Numbered from the stretch's first letter, positions 1 to 6,797 are shown. The stretch: DNA of 6,962 nucleotides from Gammaproteobacteria bacterium CG22_combo_CG10-13_8_21_14_all_40_8 (GCA_002770795.1 PCTP01000164.1:1-6962), one strand, 5' to 3'. A program made the numbers and translations. The notes: generated by a model not told the origin, from the letters alone.

Positions 1-29
1 GCTTCGGACTCTCGCATTCTGCCTATTTT

Positions 30-38
30 TGTTATAAC
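30..38 (+). promoter_or_regulatory. possible extended -10 promoter element for cca
   Basis: The sequence TGTTATAAC matches the extended -10 pattern TGnTATAAT at all but the last base. No good -35 hexamer sits 16-18 bp upstream, which is tolerable for extended -10 promoters. Transcription would begin near position 45, giving a leader of about 35 nt before the cca ATG at 79. This is inference from motif match only; the window starts just upstream, so a promoter further left cannot be excluded. Confidence 0.3.
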
Positions 39-78
39 CTAAAGCACAAAACATCAAGCCATACCATTAACTGAAATC

Positions 79-1365
79 ATGTTCAATAAAGATTTACACA
101 CCAGCTTCCCCATCATTCCTGATACAAAAGTCTATCAGGTGGGTGGAGTGGTACGTGATCGTTTACTGAACTTGCCCGTTAAAGATATTGACTGGGTCGT
201 GGTGGGAGCCACCCCCAAACAGATGTTAAAACGAGGTTATCAGCAAGTGGGTAAGGATTTCCCGGTGTTTTTACACCCTAAAACCCATGAAGAATTTGCG
301 CTGGCGCGAACTGAACGCAAAACGGCCTTGGGTTATCATGGCTTTGAATTTAATACCTCACCAAAAGTCACTTTAGAGGAAGATCTGGCTCGGCGGGATC
401 TCACCATCAATGCCATGGCTTTATCAGCCAATGGTGACATTATCGATCCCTATCAGGGTCAACAAGATCTCAAGAATAAATATTTACGCCATGTGTCGAA
501 TGCCTTTTGCGAAGATCCGGTCAGAATTTTAAGAATTGCTCGCTTCGCCGCTCGCTATGCGCATTTGGGTTTTCAAGTTGCACCAGAAACCGTTGATTTA
601 ATGAAGTCAATGGTCAAAAATGGCGAAGTGGATGCGCTAAGCCCTGAACGAGTGTTTCAAGAGTTTTGTGGGGCATTGAAGGAGAAATCACCTCAAGTAT
701 TCCTTGAAACCCTAAGAACCTGCCATGCACTCAAGGTCATTTTCCCCGAAATCGATCAACTTTTTGGCATCCCCAACCCACCGCAATGGCATCCAGAAAT
801 TGATACGGGCGTTCACACCTTAAAGGTTTTACAACAATGTAGTTTGCTCACTCCAGATCCCATGGTTCGTTTTGCTTCGATTTGTCATGATCTGGGTAAA
901 GGGCTGACTCTCAAACAATACTGGCCAAGCCATAGAGGACATGAAAAGAAAGGTGTCCCGGTTGTAACAAAACTCTGTCATCGATTAAGAGTTCCAAAGC
1001 AATGGCGCGAACTCGCAGAACTCTGTTGTGAATATCATATTCATACCCACAAACTTTCAGAAATGAAAGCCAGTACCATTGTGAAAACTTTGGAAAAGAT
1101 GGATGCTTTTCGTCGTCCAGAGCGATTTTTACAATATCTCATTGTGTGTGAATCAGATTCCAAAGGAAGAACTGGCTGGGAAACCAAACCCTATCCTCAA
1201 AAAGCCTATTTTCAAACCCTCCAACAAGCAGCCTGTCAAATTGATACGCAACAAATTGCCAAAGAATGTGATAATCCCAAAGAAATATCGCAACAAATCC
1301 ATGAAGCAAGAGTCAATGCACTGCATCTTATTCATAAGCACGGGCAACCATCAGGACAACATTAG
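79..1365 (+). CDS. cca: CCA-adding enzyme (tRNA nucleotidyltransferase) with HD domain
   Basis: Multifunctional Cca adds or repairs the 3'-terminal CCA of tRNA using CTP and ATP in the cytoplasm. The 428-aa product follows E. coli Cca along most of its length. It has the class II nucleotidyltransferase signature GGVVRD (residues 22-27), the metal-binding DxD pair D36/D38 in KDIDWVV, RRDLTINAMA (105-114), and EDPVRILRIARFAARY in the nucleotide-selecting neck. A C-terminal HD phosphohydrolase domain is present, with CHDLGKG and H270/D271, as in gammaproteobacterial enzymes that also have phosphatase and 2',3'-cyclic phosphodiesterase activity. It is about 16 residues longer than E. coli Cca (412 aa), all at the N-terminus. 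ATG 79 is the only suitable start, because the family's usual start position is a GTC codon here and an in-frame stop lies at 40-42. No clear Shine-Dalgarno precedes it. The AhpD-like gene follows 59 bp later on the same strand, so co-transcription is likely. Confidence 0.97.
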   Translation: MFNKDLHTSFPIIPDTKVYQVGGVVRDRLLNLPVKDIDWVVVGATPKQMLKRGYQQVGKDFPVFLHPKTHEEFALARTERKTALGYHGFEFNTSPKVTLEEDLARRDLTINAMALSANGDIIDPYQGQQDLKNKYLRHVSNAFCEDPVRILRIARFAARYAHLGFQVAPETVDLMKSMVKNGEVDALSPERVFQEFCGALKEKSPQVFLETLRTCHALKVIFPEIDQLFGIPNPPQWHPEIDTGVHTLKVLQQCSLLTPDPMVRFASICHDLGKGLTLKQYWPSHRGHEKKGVPVVTKLCHRLRVPKQWRELAELCCEYHIHTHKLSEMKASTIVKTLEKMDAFRRPERFLQYLIVCESDSKGRTGWETKPYPQKAYFQTLQQAACQIDTQQIAKECDNPKEISQQIHEARVNALHLIHKHGQPSGQH

Positions 1366-1424
1366 CATTTTGTTAACCTCAACCCTTAGCGCTGTTATCG
1401 CACTCACCAAATAGAAGAAACATT

Positions 1425-1985
1425 ATGGCATTTATAGATATTATTCCTCCAGAAAACGCTGAGGGTGAACTGAAAGAAGTTTACGATCAAGTCATCAAAA
1501 GCCGTGGCGCTGTTGCCGAGGTATTGCGCTTACATAGCCTCAATCCCAAGTCACTCACCACCCATGTTGATCTGTATATGGGCATTATGTTTGGTAAATC
1601 GCCTTTAAAACGCCATATTAGAGAAATGATGGCTGTGGTTGTCTCTAAAGCCAACAACTGTTACTACTGCCAAACTCATCACGGTGAAGCACTGAATAAC
1701 TTCTGGAAGGATGAAAACCGTGTTGAACAATTAAAAGCGGATTTCACTCAATGTGGTTTAACCGAGAAAGAACTAGGATTAGCGCAATATGCCTGGCAAT
1801 TGACGCAAGATCCTTCGGCTTCAACTCAACAACAGATCGACTCACTGAAAGCTTTAGGTTGGAGTGACCGAGCGATATTAGATGCAGCTCTGGTGATTAG
1901 TTACTTTAACTTTGTCAATAGAATGGTACTGGGACTAGGTGCTCATATCGAGGAACATCAAGGGAAAGGATTTGTATACGATTAA
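1425..1985 (+). CDS. AhpD-like peroxidase-related protein (carboxymuconolactone decarboxylase family)
   Basis: This 186-aa protein belongs to the AhpD/carboxymuconolactone decarboxylase fold, probably the 'uncharacterized peroxidase-related enzyme' subgroup. The redox signature CxxCxxxH is intact: C79, C82 and H86 in NCYYCQTHHGEAL, preceded by REMMAVVVSKA, the helix that packs against the active site. The C-terminal part (ALGWSDRAILDAALVISYFNFVNRM) is typical of the subgroup. Family members reduce hydroperoxides through the cysteine pair, but the reductant and substrate of this subgroup are not established, so a specific role is not assigned. No signal peptide is seen, so it is probably cytoplasmic. 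The purine-rich AGAAGAAA ends a few bases before ATG 1425 and could serve as ribosome binding site. It lies downstream of cca on the same strand and ends at a strong stem-loop. I see no functional link to its neighbours. Confidence 0.88.
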   Translation: MAFIDIIPPENAEGELKEVYDQVIKSRGAVAEVLRLHSLNPKSLTTHVDLYMGIMFGKSPLKRHIREMMAVVVSKANNCYYCQTHHGEALNNFWKDENRVEQLKADFTQCGLTEKELGLAQYAWQLTQDPSASTQQQIDSLKALGWSDRAILDAALVISYFNFVNRMVLGLGAHIEEHQGKGFVYD

Positions 1986-2036
1986 ATTGTTTAGAAGCAA
2001 CGACCCATACGACTGCATGGGTCGTTGCTAACAATT
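1985..2036. terminator. long stem-loop between convergent genes, probable bidirectional terminator
   Basis: A perfect 13-bp inverted repeat pairs 1996-2008 (AGCAACGACCCAT) with 2017-2029, around an 8-nt loop at 2009-2016. An outer 7-bp helix pairs 1985-1991 (AATTGTT) with 2030-2036, separated from the inner stem by a 4-nt one-sided bulge (1992-1995). The total is 20 base pairs, starting on the last base of the AhpD-like stop codon. Its position between two convergent genes suggests it ends both transcripts. Neither side has a clean run of T after the stem, so it is not a textbook Rho-independent terminator. It may instead block read-through or protect 3' ends. Confidence 0.6.
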
Positions 2037-2095
2037 GTGGAGATTTTCACATTCGAAACTACAATCCGTTGGCTTTCAATTCTCCCTTCAAATCT

Positions 2096-2899
2096 TCAGC
2101 TTAAAAGCCACCCCATTAAAACAACGCCTAATAAAAGACGATAGATAACAAAGGGCAACATACCTAATTTTTCTAAGAGTTTTAAAAAGTAATGGATACT
2201 TAAATAGGCACTGACTGCTGAAACACAAATGCCTAAACCCATTTGGCCCCAAGGTACAGTCTCGGTTTGTTGAATGAGTTCAATGCCTTTTAATCCACCA
2301 GCCAATACAATCACAGGAATGGAGAGCAAGAAAGAAAATCTAGCCGATCCTGAACGACTCAAACCTAACATAAGGCCAGCGGTCATGGTGGCTCCCGATC
2401 GAGAGGTGCCAGGTATTAGAGCAAGCATTTGAGCGCAACCCACCCAAAAAATATCTTCGTAAGTTAGTTGGTATTCACTTCTGGTGTTTTGTGCAGCTAA
2501 TCTATCAGACCACCATAAAAATCCGGCAAAAATCAAAGTGGTGGTTGCAATTACCATAGAAGTGCGTAAATTATCTTCAATAAAATGTTGGAAGATAAGC
2601 CCCGCTAATCCAACCGGAACAGTTCCCCACAATACCGCCCAAGCCAAACGACTATCATCCGTTGCCTGTTGTTTGAATACATGATTAAACCATGCAAGGG
2701 TCATGGCTTGAAGTTCCTCTTTGAAATAAGCAATAACGGCCATTAACGTCCCAACATGAACCGCCACATCAAAAGCATTACCCTGAGGAGGCCACCCAAA
2801 AATCTCAGCAGGTAAAATCAAATGCGCGGAGCTGGAAATAGGTAAAAACTCGGTTAATCCTTGTATAAGGGCTAAAATGAAAGCATGAAAATAACTCAT
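2096..2899 (-). CDS. uppP: undecaprenyl-diphosphate phosphatase
   Basis: UppP (BacA) is an integral membrane enzyme that dephosphorylates undecaprenyl diphosphate, recycling the lipid carrier for peptidoglycan and other envelope polymers; overproduction is known to give bacitracin resistance. The 267-aa product has both family signatures. The (E/Q)xxxE motif is Q13-E17 in QGLTEFLPISSSAH, with H26 following. The PGxSRSG motif is PGTSRSG at 163-169, including R167. About eight hydrophobic segments are spread over the chain, ending in MLPFVIYRLLLGVVLMGWLL. Its length is close to the 273 aa of E. coli UppP, and FGWPPQGNAFDVAVHVGTL resembles the shorter UppP type of many marine and environmental gammaproteobacteria. 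It is the last gene of the folB-folK-midA-uppP unit, 49 bp after midA. The Shine-Dalgarno is weak (GAG, 8 nt before ATG). The 2900-2948 spacer holds a short GGTTG/CAACC hairpin (2923-2940) but no convincing promoter. Confidence 0.96.
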   Translation of the reverse strand: MSYFHAFILALIQGLTEFLPISSSAHLILPAEIFGWPPQGNAFDVAVHVGTLMAVIAYFKEELQAMTLAWFNHVFKQQATDDSRLAWAVLWGTVPVGLAGLIFQHFIEDNLRTSMVIATTTLIFAGFLWWSDRLAAQNTRSEYQLTYEDIFWVGCAQMLALIPGTSRSGATMTAGLMLGLSRSGSARFSFLLSIPVIVLAGGLKGIELIQQTETVPWGQMGLGICVSAVSAYLSIHYFLKLLEKLGMLPFVIYRLLLGVVLMGWLLS

Positions 2900-2948
2900 A
2901 TTTTTTACTCAGTAATCATTAGGTTGTCTTAGTTCAACCCATACACAA

Positions 2949-4169
2949 TTATAAACGACCGCGACGGTCTCCCCGCTGAAATCCCACTAAATAGGGCAAT
3001 GAAACGTTCTTAGTGAAAGCAATCACCTTAAAAATTTCACCCATTTCCGTCGGCAACATCAAAATTTTAGCTTGCTGTGAATATCGCAACATAACTTCTG
3101 CTTTTTCTCCCGCTAATTCTGTCATGCGTTCCAATAGACCACAGTTGGTCAAAAAATTAGCCTGATCAATATAACCAGAAACCCCCAGTCCCTTGGCAAA
3201 GCCTGTTTCTGCCAGTGATGTGAAATCCACATGGGCGGTAATATCCTGCAACCCCAATAAAACCAGTGGATCAGAATGCGCATGATGGCGGTAATGACAC
3301 ATTAATGTGCCAGATCGTTGTGAATGATAATATTCCGCAGCAGGAAAACCGTAGTCGAGAAGTAAAATGATCCCCTCTTCCAGAAAATCCGCTAAAGACT
3401 CCATCCAAACACTTTGTAAAAAATTAACTTCTGTTTGGTAATTTTCTGGAAGATCATGGGCTATTTGACGAGCTTGATACCATTTCTCAATGTCTTGATC
3501 TGCCTTTTTAAATTCAAAAAAGAATTTATCCTCATGACTGACTACCACTTTTTCAAAAAGCTCACCGTCTTGACTTTCTATTAAACGAACGCCCATGGCA
3601 TCAATCACTTCATTCGCCACAATCGCCCCTTTAAAGCCTTTTTGGGGCAATTCATTTAACCATTGCACTTTTGAAAACAAATGAGGAATATGCTTTTGTA
3701 AATAATGTTGTTGCCTCTCTCGCAGTTCTGCAGAGCGCTCTAAAATAAAATAATATTGCGGTAAGGTATCGAGCTCTTCCAGTCTCAAAAGAATATCGGC
3801 TGCCATTGTTCCTTGACCGGCGCCCAACTCAAGGATTTGAGGATGTTCAATCACACCCAAGACCTGTGCTATTTGCATAGCCAAACAGTCTGAAAATAAA
3901 GGAGAAATTTCTGGTGCAGTAACAAAATCGCCAGACTCACCAATTTTTTGAGCGCCAGCGGCATAATAACCCAACCCAGGCGCATATAAAGCCAATTCCA
4001 TGAAATCTTGGAAATTAACAAATCCACCATTTTCGAGCATTTTATTCTGTATAAAATGATGTAGCTTCTCACTATGCACGATAGCTTCAACGGAAGGAAT
4101 GGGCAAATCACCCAACTGTTTGAGTTGTTCTTTTAATCGCTGATGGTAACTAGAAAGCATGGCAGCCAA
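2949..4169 (-). CDS. MidA/NDUFAF7-family SAM-dependent methyltransferase
   Basis: This 406-aa protein is a class I SAM-dependent methyltransferase of the MidA family (DUF185). The eukaryotic homologue NDUFAF7 methylates an arginine of a complex I subunit. The bacterial substrate is unknown, so none is assigned. Visible signatures are GDFVTAPEISPLFS (80-93), the SAM-binding motif I ILELGAGQGTMAADIL (112-127), VANEVIDAMGVR from about residue 184, GTLMCHYRHH (from 287) and DITAHVDF (309-316). The first 80 residues contain the family's YAPGLGYY segment. The start chosen is TTG 4169 because GGAG at 4176-4179 ends 6 nt before it. The in-frame ATG at 4160 would be 15 nt from that site and would shorten the protein by 3 residues. 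The start lies 3 bp after the folK stop, and the ribosome binding site abuts that stop, suggesting translational coupling. Confidence 0.93.
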   Translation of the reverse strand: MAAMLSSYHQRLKEQLKQLGDLPIPSVEAIVHSEKLHHFIQNKMLENGGFVNFQDFMELALYAPGLGYYAAGAQKIGESGDFVTAPEISPLFSDCLAMQIAQVLGVIEHPQILELGAGQGTMAADILLRLEELDTLPQYYFILERSAELRERQQHYLQKHIPHLFSKVQWLNELPQKGFKGAIVANEVIDAMGVRLIESQDGELFEKVVVSHEDKFFFEFKKADQDIEKWYQARQIAHDLPENYQTEVNFLQSVWMESLADFLEEGIILLLDYGFPAAEYYHSQRSGTLMCHYRHHAHSDPLVLLGLQDITAHVDFTSLAETGFAKGLGVSGYIDQANFLTNCGLLERMTELAGEKAEVMLRYSQQAKILMLPTEMGEIFKVIAFTKNVSLPYLVGFQRGDRRGRL

Positions 4170-4172
4170 ATT

Positions 4173-4703
4173 TCACTCCAAGGGTTTGCTTGGTTTCAAC
4201 AAAGGTATCAGCTTTTGCGGCAAATTAAACTCTGTCCATAGTTGTTGCATACTGATTTTTAATACGGGATGTAACAAATTAGGTGCTAATTCCGACAACG
4301 GCCAAAGTACAAAAGCATAATCCACTATATCGGTCCGAGGAAGCTTCACAGGTTTATCACACACCCTATCGCCATAAAGTAATAAATCTATATCGATGGT
4401 TCGAGGTTTGAATTTTGCCCGAGGCTGCAACTCATTGATATCTTGGTCTATATTCTCTAGATCAGCGCTTCCCACAATATCCTCAAGCTGTTGCAACTTT
4501 CTTACAAGCGCCTCTAGCTCAAGGACCGTTTCGATTTTAGCCACTAAGTTAATAAAATCCTCGCCTGAAAATCCTACAGACTCACTTAAAAACTGGCGTG
4601 AAAATTCGCAAGACTGAAAAGTTTGTTTCAATAAATCTAAAGCCTTAGGAATATATTTTTCAGGCTCAACATTACTACCGATACCCAAATAAATCGTATT
4701 CAT
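4173..4703 (-). CDS. folK: 2-amino-4-hydroxy-6-hydroxymethyldihydropteridine diphosphokinase
   Basis: FolK transfers diphosphate from ATP to 6-hydroxymethyl-7,8-dihydropterin, the step before dihydropteroate synthase in folate synthesis. The 176-aa product has the N-terminal YLGIGSNVEPEKYI, FINLVAKIET, the Mg-binding PRTIDID (R101, D104, D106) and the C-terminal YAFVLWPLSELAPNLLHPV. The GSN-EPE start and LPR...YAFVL segment match the second FolK type often paired with folB, not the E. coli type. The catalytic loop is odd. Residues 75-99, between LEQLE-type helix end E74 and PRT, are about 10 longer than in E. coli and acidic (SADLENIDQDINEL). The arginine expected after the conserved glycine (E. 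coli R82, ExxxGR) is replaced by S79. No frameshift is evident, and the metal residues are intact. ATG 4703 lies 7 bp after the folB stop with no clear Shine-Dalgarno, suggesting coupling to folB translation. Confidence 0.93.
   Translation of the reverse strand: MNTIYLGIGSNVEPEKYIPKALDLLKQTFQSCEFSRQFLSESVGFSGEDFINLVAKIETVLELEALVRKLQQLEDIVGSADLENIDQDINELQPRAKFKPRTIDIDLLLYGDRVCDKPVKLPRTDIVDYAFVLWPLSELAPNLLHPVLKISMQQLWTEFNLPQKLIPLLKPSKPLE
4176..4179 (-). promoter_or_regulatory. Shine-Dalgarno GGAG selecting the TTG start of midA
   Basis: On the minus strand GGAG directly precedes the folK TGA stop and ends 6 nt before TTG 4169. The alternative ATG at 4160 would leave a 15-nt gap, too long for efficient initiation. 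This favours the TTG start and couples midA translation to folK termination. Confidence 0.5.
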
Positions 4704-4710
4704 CGTAAAT

Positions 4711-5061
4711 TCAAAGACACCGTTCTATCATGACACCCACAGTGCTCGCCCGCTCTACAGCACCTGGTTTAGTCAATGTAATTTTAACCCGCGCCACAGA
4801 AAACTCCACCAAGATTAAATTAGCGACTTTCTCCGCCAAGGTTTCAATCAACTGAAACTGCGTAGATTCAACATATTGAATCACACGTTTTGAAACTTTG
4901 TTGTAGTCGAGAGCTTGCTCTATTGAATCTGACTGAGCTGCCGGACAAGTATCCGTTGCCATTTCAATATCAAAACAAAGCAACTGAGGCTTTTCTCTTT
5001 CCCAATCAAAAATGCCTATAATGGTGTAAGTTTTTAACGCTTGAATAAATATAGTATCCAT
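4711..5061 (-). CDS. folB: dihydroneopterin aldolase
   Basis: FolB cleaves (and epimerises) 7,8-dihydroneopterin to 6-hydroxymethyl-7,8-dihydropterin, the substrate of the FolK encoded next to it. The 116-aa product aligns with E. coli FolB throughout. It begins MDTIFIQALKTYTIIGIFDWE, has YNKVSKRVIQYVE in the middle, the catalytic glutamate E73 in LIETLAEKVA, and the catalytic lysine K98 in LTKPGAV, followed by the ASTVGVMIER tail. FolB enzymes assemble as an octamer in the cytoplasm. It is the first gene of a minus-strand unit of four genes (folB-folK-midA-uppP), diverging from plsY across 118 bp. Only a weak Shine-Dalgarno (GGGT about 5 nt upstream) precedes ATG 5061. E. coli also has a folB-plsY divergent arrangement, so this context is old. 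Confidence 0.96.
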   Translation of the reverse strand: MDTIFIQALKTYTIIGIFDWEREKPQLLCFDIEMATDTCPAAQSDSIEQALDYNKVSKRVIQYVESTQFQLIETLAEKVANLILVEFSVARVKITLTKPGAVERASTVGVMIERCL

Positions 5062-5074
5062 ATATACCCGACAA

Positions 5075-5102
5075 ATTTTAGTTAAAAACGGCTAGCTATT
5101 AA
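5075..5102 (-). promoter_or_regulatory. candidate promoter of the folB-folK-midA-uppP unit
   Basis: Reading the minus strand, TTAATA (5097-5102; 4 of 6 matches to TTGACA) and TAAAAT (5075-5080; 5 of 6 matches to TATAAT) are separated by 16 bp. Predicted initiation near 5068 would leave a leader of only about 7 nt before the folB ATG, so translation would be nearly leaderless or a promoter further upstream is used. Motif-based inference only. Confidence 0.3.
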
Positions 5103-5114
5103 GGGGCAACAGGG

Positions 5115-5120
5115 TATACT
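5115..5120 (+). promoter_or_regulatory. candidate -10 element for plsY
   Basis: TATACT matches TATAAT at 5 of 6 positions and lies about 60 bp before the plsY start. It overlaps the palindrome GTATAC (5114-5119). No good -35 hexamer is found at the right distance, so an activator or another promoter may be needed. Weak evidence. Confidence 0.22.
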
Positions 5121-5168
5121 TATTTGCATTTAACTTCCACTTTTTTCACTGTATTTCAGCTTGGCTCA

Positions 5169-5173
5169 GGGAG
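5169..5173 (+). promoter_or_regulatory. Shine-Dalgarno GGGAG selecting the TTG start of plsY
   Basis: GGGAG ends 6 nt before TTG 5180. There is no in-frame ATG or GTG near the position where PlsY proteins usually begin, so this site decides the start. Confidence 0.6.
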
Positions 5174-5179
5174 TGTGTT

Positions 5180-5752
5180 TTGTTATTTATTGGTTTACTC
5201 ATTTTATCTTATGTCTTGGGTTCTCTCTCCAGCGCTATCTTGGTTTGTCGATTTTTATCCCTACCCGATCCCAGATTAAGCGGCTCTCATAATGCAGGCA
5301 GCTCCAATGTCTTACGTACATCAGGCACAAAAGCCGCTATGTTGACTTTCTTGGGGGATGTGAGCAAAGGCATTGTGGCGATAGGCATAGGGCAATGGAT
5401 GGAATTGCCGATGCATCAACTTGTCTGGCTATCATGTGCCGCTGTTGTGGGGCATATCTGGCCAATATTTTTTGAATTTAAAGGAGGCAAAGGCGTTGCA
5501 ACTGCTTTGGGTGCGATGATTGTCCTGAGTTATCCCTTTTCAATCAGCTTGATGTTGATATGGTTAATCGTTTACTTCATCTTCCACTACGCTTCTGTTG
5601 CCAGCCTATTCAGTGCTATCAGCGCACCCATTTTAAGTTATGCCTTTTTTCCCGAATTATTCAGTATCACTCTGGTATTAATGATGCTCACATTGTGTAA
5701 ACATCGAAGTAACCTACAACGACTAAAACAGGGAAAGGAAAGTAAACTATAA
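5180..5752 (+). CDS. plsY: glycerol-3-phosphate acyltransferase (acyl-phosphate dependent)
   Basis: PlsY is a membrane enzyme that transfers an acyl group from acyl-phosphate (made by PlsX) to glycerol-3-phosphate, the first step of phospholipid synthesis. The 190-aa product, of usual family length, shows the three active-site motifs. Motif 1 runs from GS at 14-15 through DPRLSGSHNAGSSNVLR (30-46), motif 2 is GHIWPIFFEFKGGKGVAT (91-108), and motif 3 is HRSNLQRLKQGKE (175-187). Hydrophobic segments lie between the motifs, as expected for several membrane passes. In motif 1 the usual NPGA(T/S)NVLR reads NAGSSNVLR: A39 replaces proline. The flanking serine, asparagine and arginine are kept, so activity is likely. 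TTG 5180 is chosen on the strength of the GGGAG site. The gene diverges from folB and runs tail-to-tail into tsaD, with only 11 bp between stop codons and no room for a private terminator. Confidence 0.95.
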   Translation: MLFIGLLILSYVLGSLSSAILVCRFLSLPDPRLSGSHNAGSSNVLRTSGTKAAMLTFLGDVSKGIVAIGIGQWMELPMHQLVWLSCAAVVGHIWPIFFEFKGGKGVATALGAMIVLSYPFSISLMLIWLIVYFIFHYASVASLFSAISAPILSYAFFPELFSITLVLMMLTLCKHRSNLQRLKQGKESKL

Positions 5753-5763
5753 CCCCGACAACC

Positions 5764-6771
5764 TCAGCTTAAATTGGCTAAAGGCCATCTCGCTTTAGCA
5801 TTAAAAGCTAAGGGTTCAAAACATCCAGCTTGAAAACGACGATAACCCGCATAAGCGATCATTGCGCCATTATCAGTACAAAATTCAGGTCGTGGATAAT
5901 AAACCTGATAGCCACGTGCCTTAGTTTCTTCGCTTAATTTTTCACGCAAACGACGATTCGCACTGACGCCCCCCGCAACCACTAAACGTTTAAGCCCTGT
6001 TTGCTCCAAAGCACGTTTACATTTAATAGCCAAGGTATCCACCACCGCTTGTTCAAAAGCCAAAGCAATATCTGCCTTAGTTTGATCGGAGCCATCTCCA
6101 GCTCGAATGGTGTTCGCGGCAAATGTTTTTAAGCCACTAAAGCTTAAATCGAGTCCCGGTCGATTTACCATAGGTCTGGGAAACACATATTTTCCAGGCG
6201 TCCCCTTTAAAGCCCATTCAGAAATAGCGGGTCCACCAGGATAACCAATCTCTAAAAGTTTAGCCGTTTTATCAAAAGCTTCACCCGCCGCATCGTCCAA
6301 AGACTCTCCCAATAGTTCATACTGCCCTAAACCCGCAACTTGATAAATTTGTGTGTGTCCACCAGAAACCAGCAGCGCTAAGAAAGGGAACTCTGGTTTA
6401 TCGGTCTCCAACATGGGCGCAAGTAAATGCCCTTCCATGTGGTGAATAGCTAAAGCCGGCTTATTCCAACCATAAGCCAAAGCTCGACCAAATCCAACGC
6501 CCACTAATAACGCACCAATTAAACCTGGCCCAGCGGTATAAGCCACTGCGTCTATATCCTCTGGTTTTGCCAGTGCTTGCTTCATTACCTCTTGAACCAA
6601 AGGCAACAACTTGCGTATATGATCTCGAGAAGCAAGTTCAGGCACTACACCACCATATTCAGAATGCAACTCAATCTGGCTATAAAGCGCCTGCGCGATA
6701 ATCCCCGCCTTGTCATCAAAAATGGCAACGCCTGTTTCGTCGCAAGAAGTTTCAATACCCAGAATTTTCAC
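5764..6771 (-). CDS. tsaD: tRNA N6-adenosine threonylcarbamoyltransferase
   Basis: TsaD (formerly Gcp/YgjD), with TsaB and TsaE, transfers threonylcarbamoyl from threonylcarbamoyl-AMP to A37 of ANN-decoding tRNAs to form t6A. It is an ASKHA-fold enzyme. The chosen start, GTG 6771, gives 335 aa, against 337 in E. coli. Its numbering then matches the family: ILGIETSCDETG at 3-14, metal ligands H111 and H115 in HHMEGH, SGGHTQ at 136-141, GGVSANRRLR in the C-terminal half, and metal ligand D300 in FCTDNGAMIA. The frame stays open upstream to a TTG at 6825, but those 18 extra residues lack family similarity. AGAGAG, about 10 nt upstream of the GTG, is a modest ribosome binding site. TTG 6774 is an alternative. 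In many gammaproteobacteria rpsU diverges from tsaD; here the upstream DNA instead holds an O-methyltransferase fragment carrying a 29-bp copy of tsaD. Confidence 0.97.
   Translation of the reverse strand: MKILGIETSCDETGVAIFDDKAGIIAQALYSQIELHSEYGGVVPELASRDHIRKLLPLVQEVMKQALAKPEDIDAVAYTAGPGLIGALLVGVGFGRALAYGWNKPALAIHHMEGHLLAPMLETDKPEFPFLALLVSGGHTQIYQVAGLGQYELLGESLDDAAGEAFDKTAKLLEIGYPGGPAISEWALKGTPGKYVFPRPMVNRPGLDLSFSGLKTFAANTIRAGDGSDQTKADIALAFEQAVVDTLAIKCKRALEQTGLKRLVVAGGVSANRRLREKLSEETKARGYQVYYPRPEFCTDNGAMIAYAGYRRFQAGCFEPLAFNAKARWPLANLS
6341..6369. repeat. 29-bp direct repeat, copy inside tsaD
   Basis: This stretch encodes V135 through part of Q144 of TsaD, including the conserved SGGHTQ motif. 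It recurs exactly, in the same orientation, at 6881-6909, 540 bp away. Because the tsaD copy is explained by protein conservation, it is the source and the outer copy is derived. Confidence 0.97.
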
Positions 6772-6797
6772 CAATCTATTCTCTCTTATGGAGTTTG

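Noticed and set aside
1103..1414. A 103-codon plus-strand open frame overlapping the end of cca.
   Set aside because: It lies almost entirely inside cca in another frame, shows no family motif, and cca is unambiguous.
1366..1424. Spacer between cca and the AhpD-like gene, checked for a terminator or promoter.
   Set aside because: It contains only the short palindromes GTTAAC and AGCGCT and a purine-rich ribosome binding region; no hairpin with a T run or paired promoter hexamers.
2057..2101. On the minus strand just after uppP, a frame reads AEDLKGELKANGL then stop, looking like a protein C-terminus.
   Set aside because: It is preceded directly by an in-frame TAA, is only about 13 codons long and overlaps the uppP stop region. 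Too short to support as a gene remnant.
2484..2684. Short plus-strand open frame inside uppP; similar ones occur antisense inside folK (4396-4617) and tsaD (6577-6798).
   Set aside because: All are antisense shadows of well-supported genes, with no motif or convincing ribosome binding site.
2923..2940. GGTTG/CAACC hairpin in the midA-uppP spacer.
   Set aside because: Only 5 bp of stem and no T run. Too weak to call a terminator or regulator.
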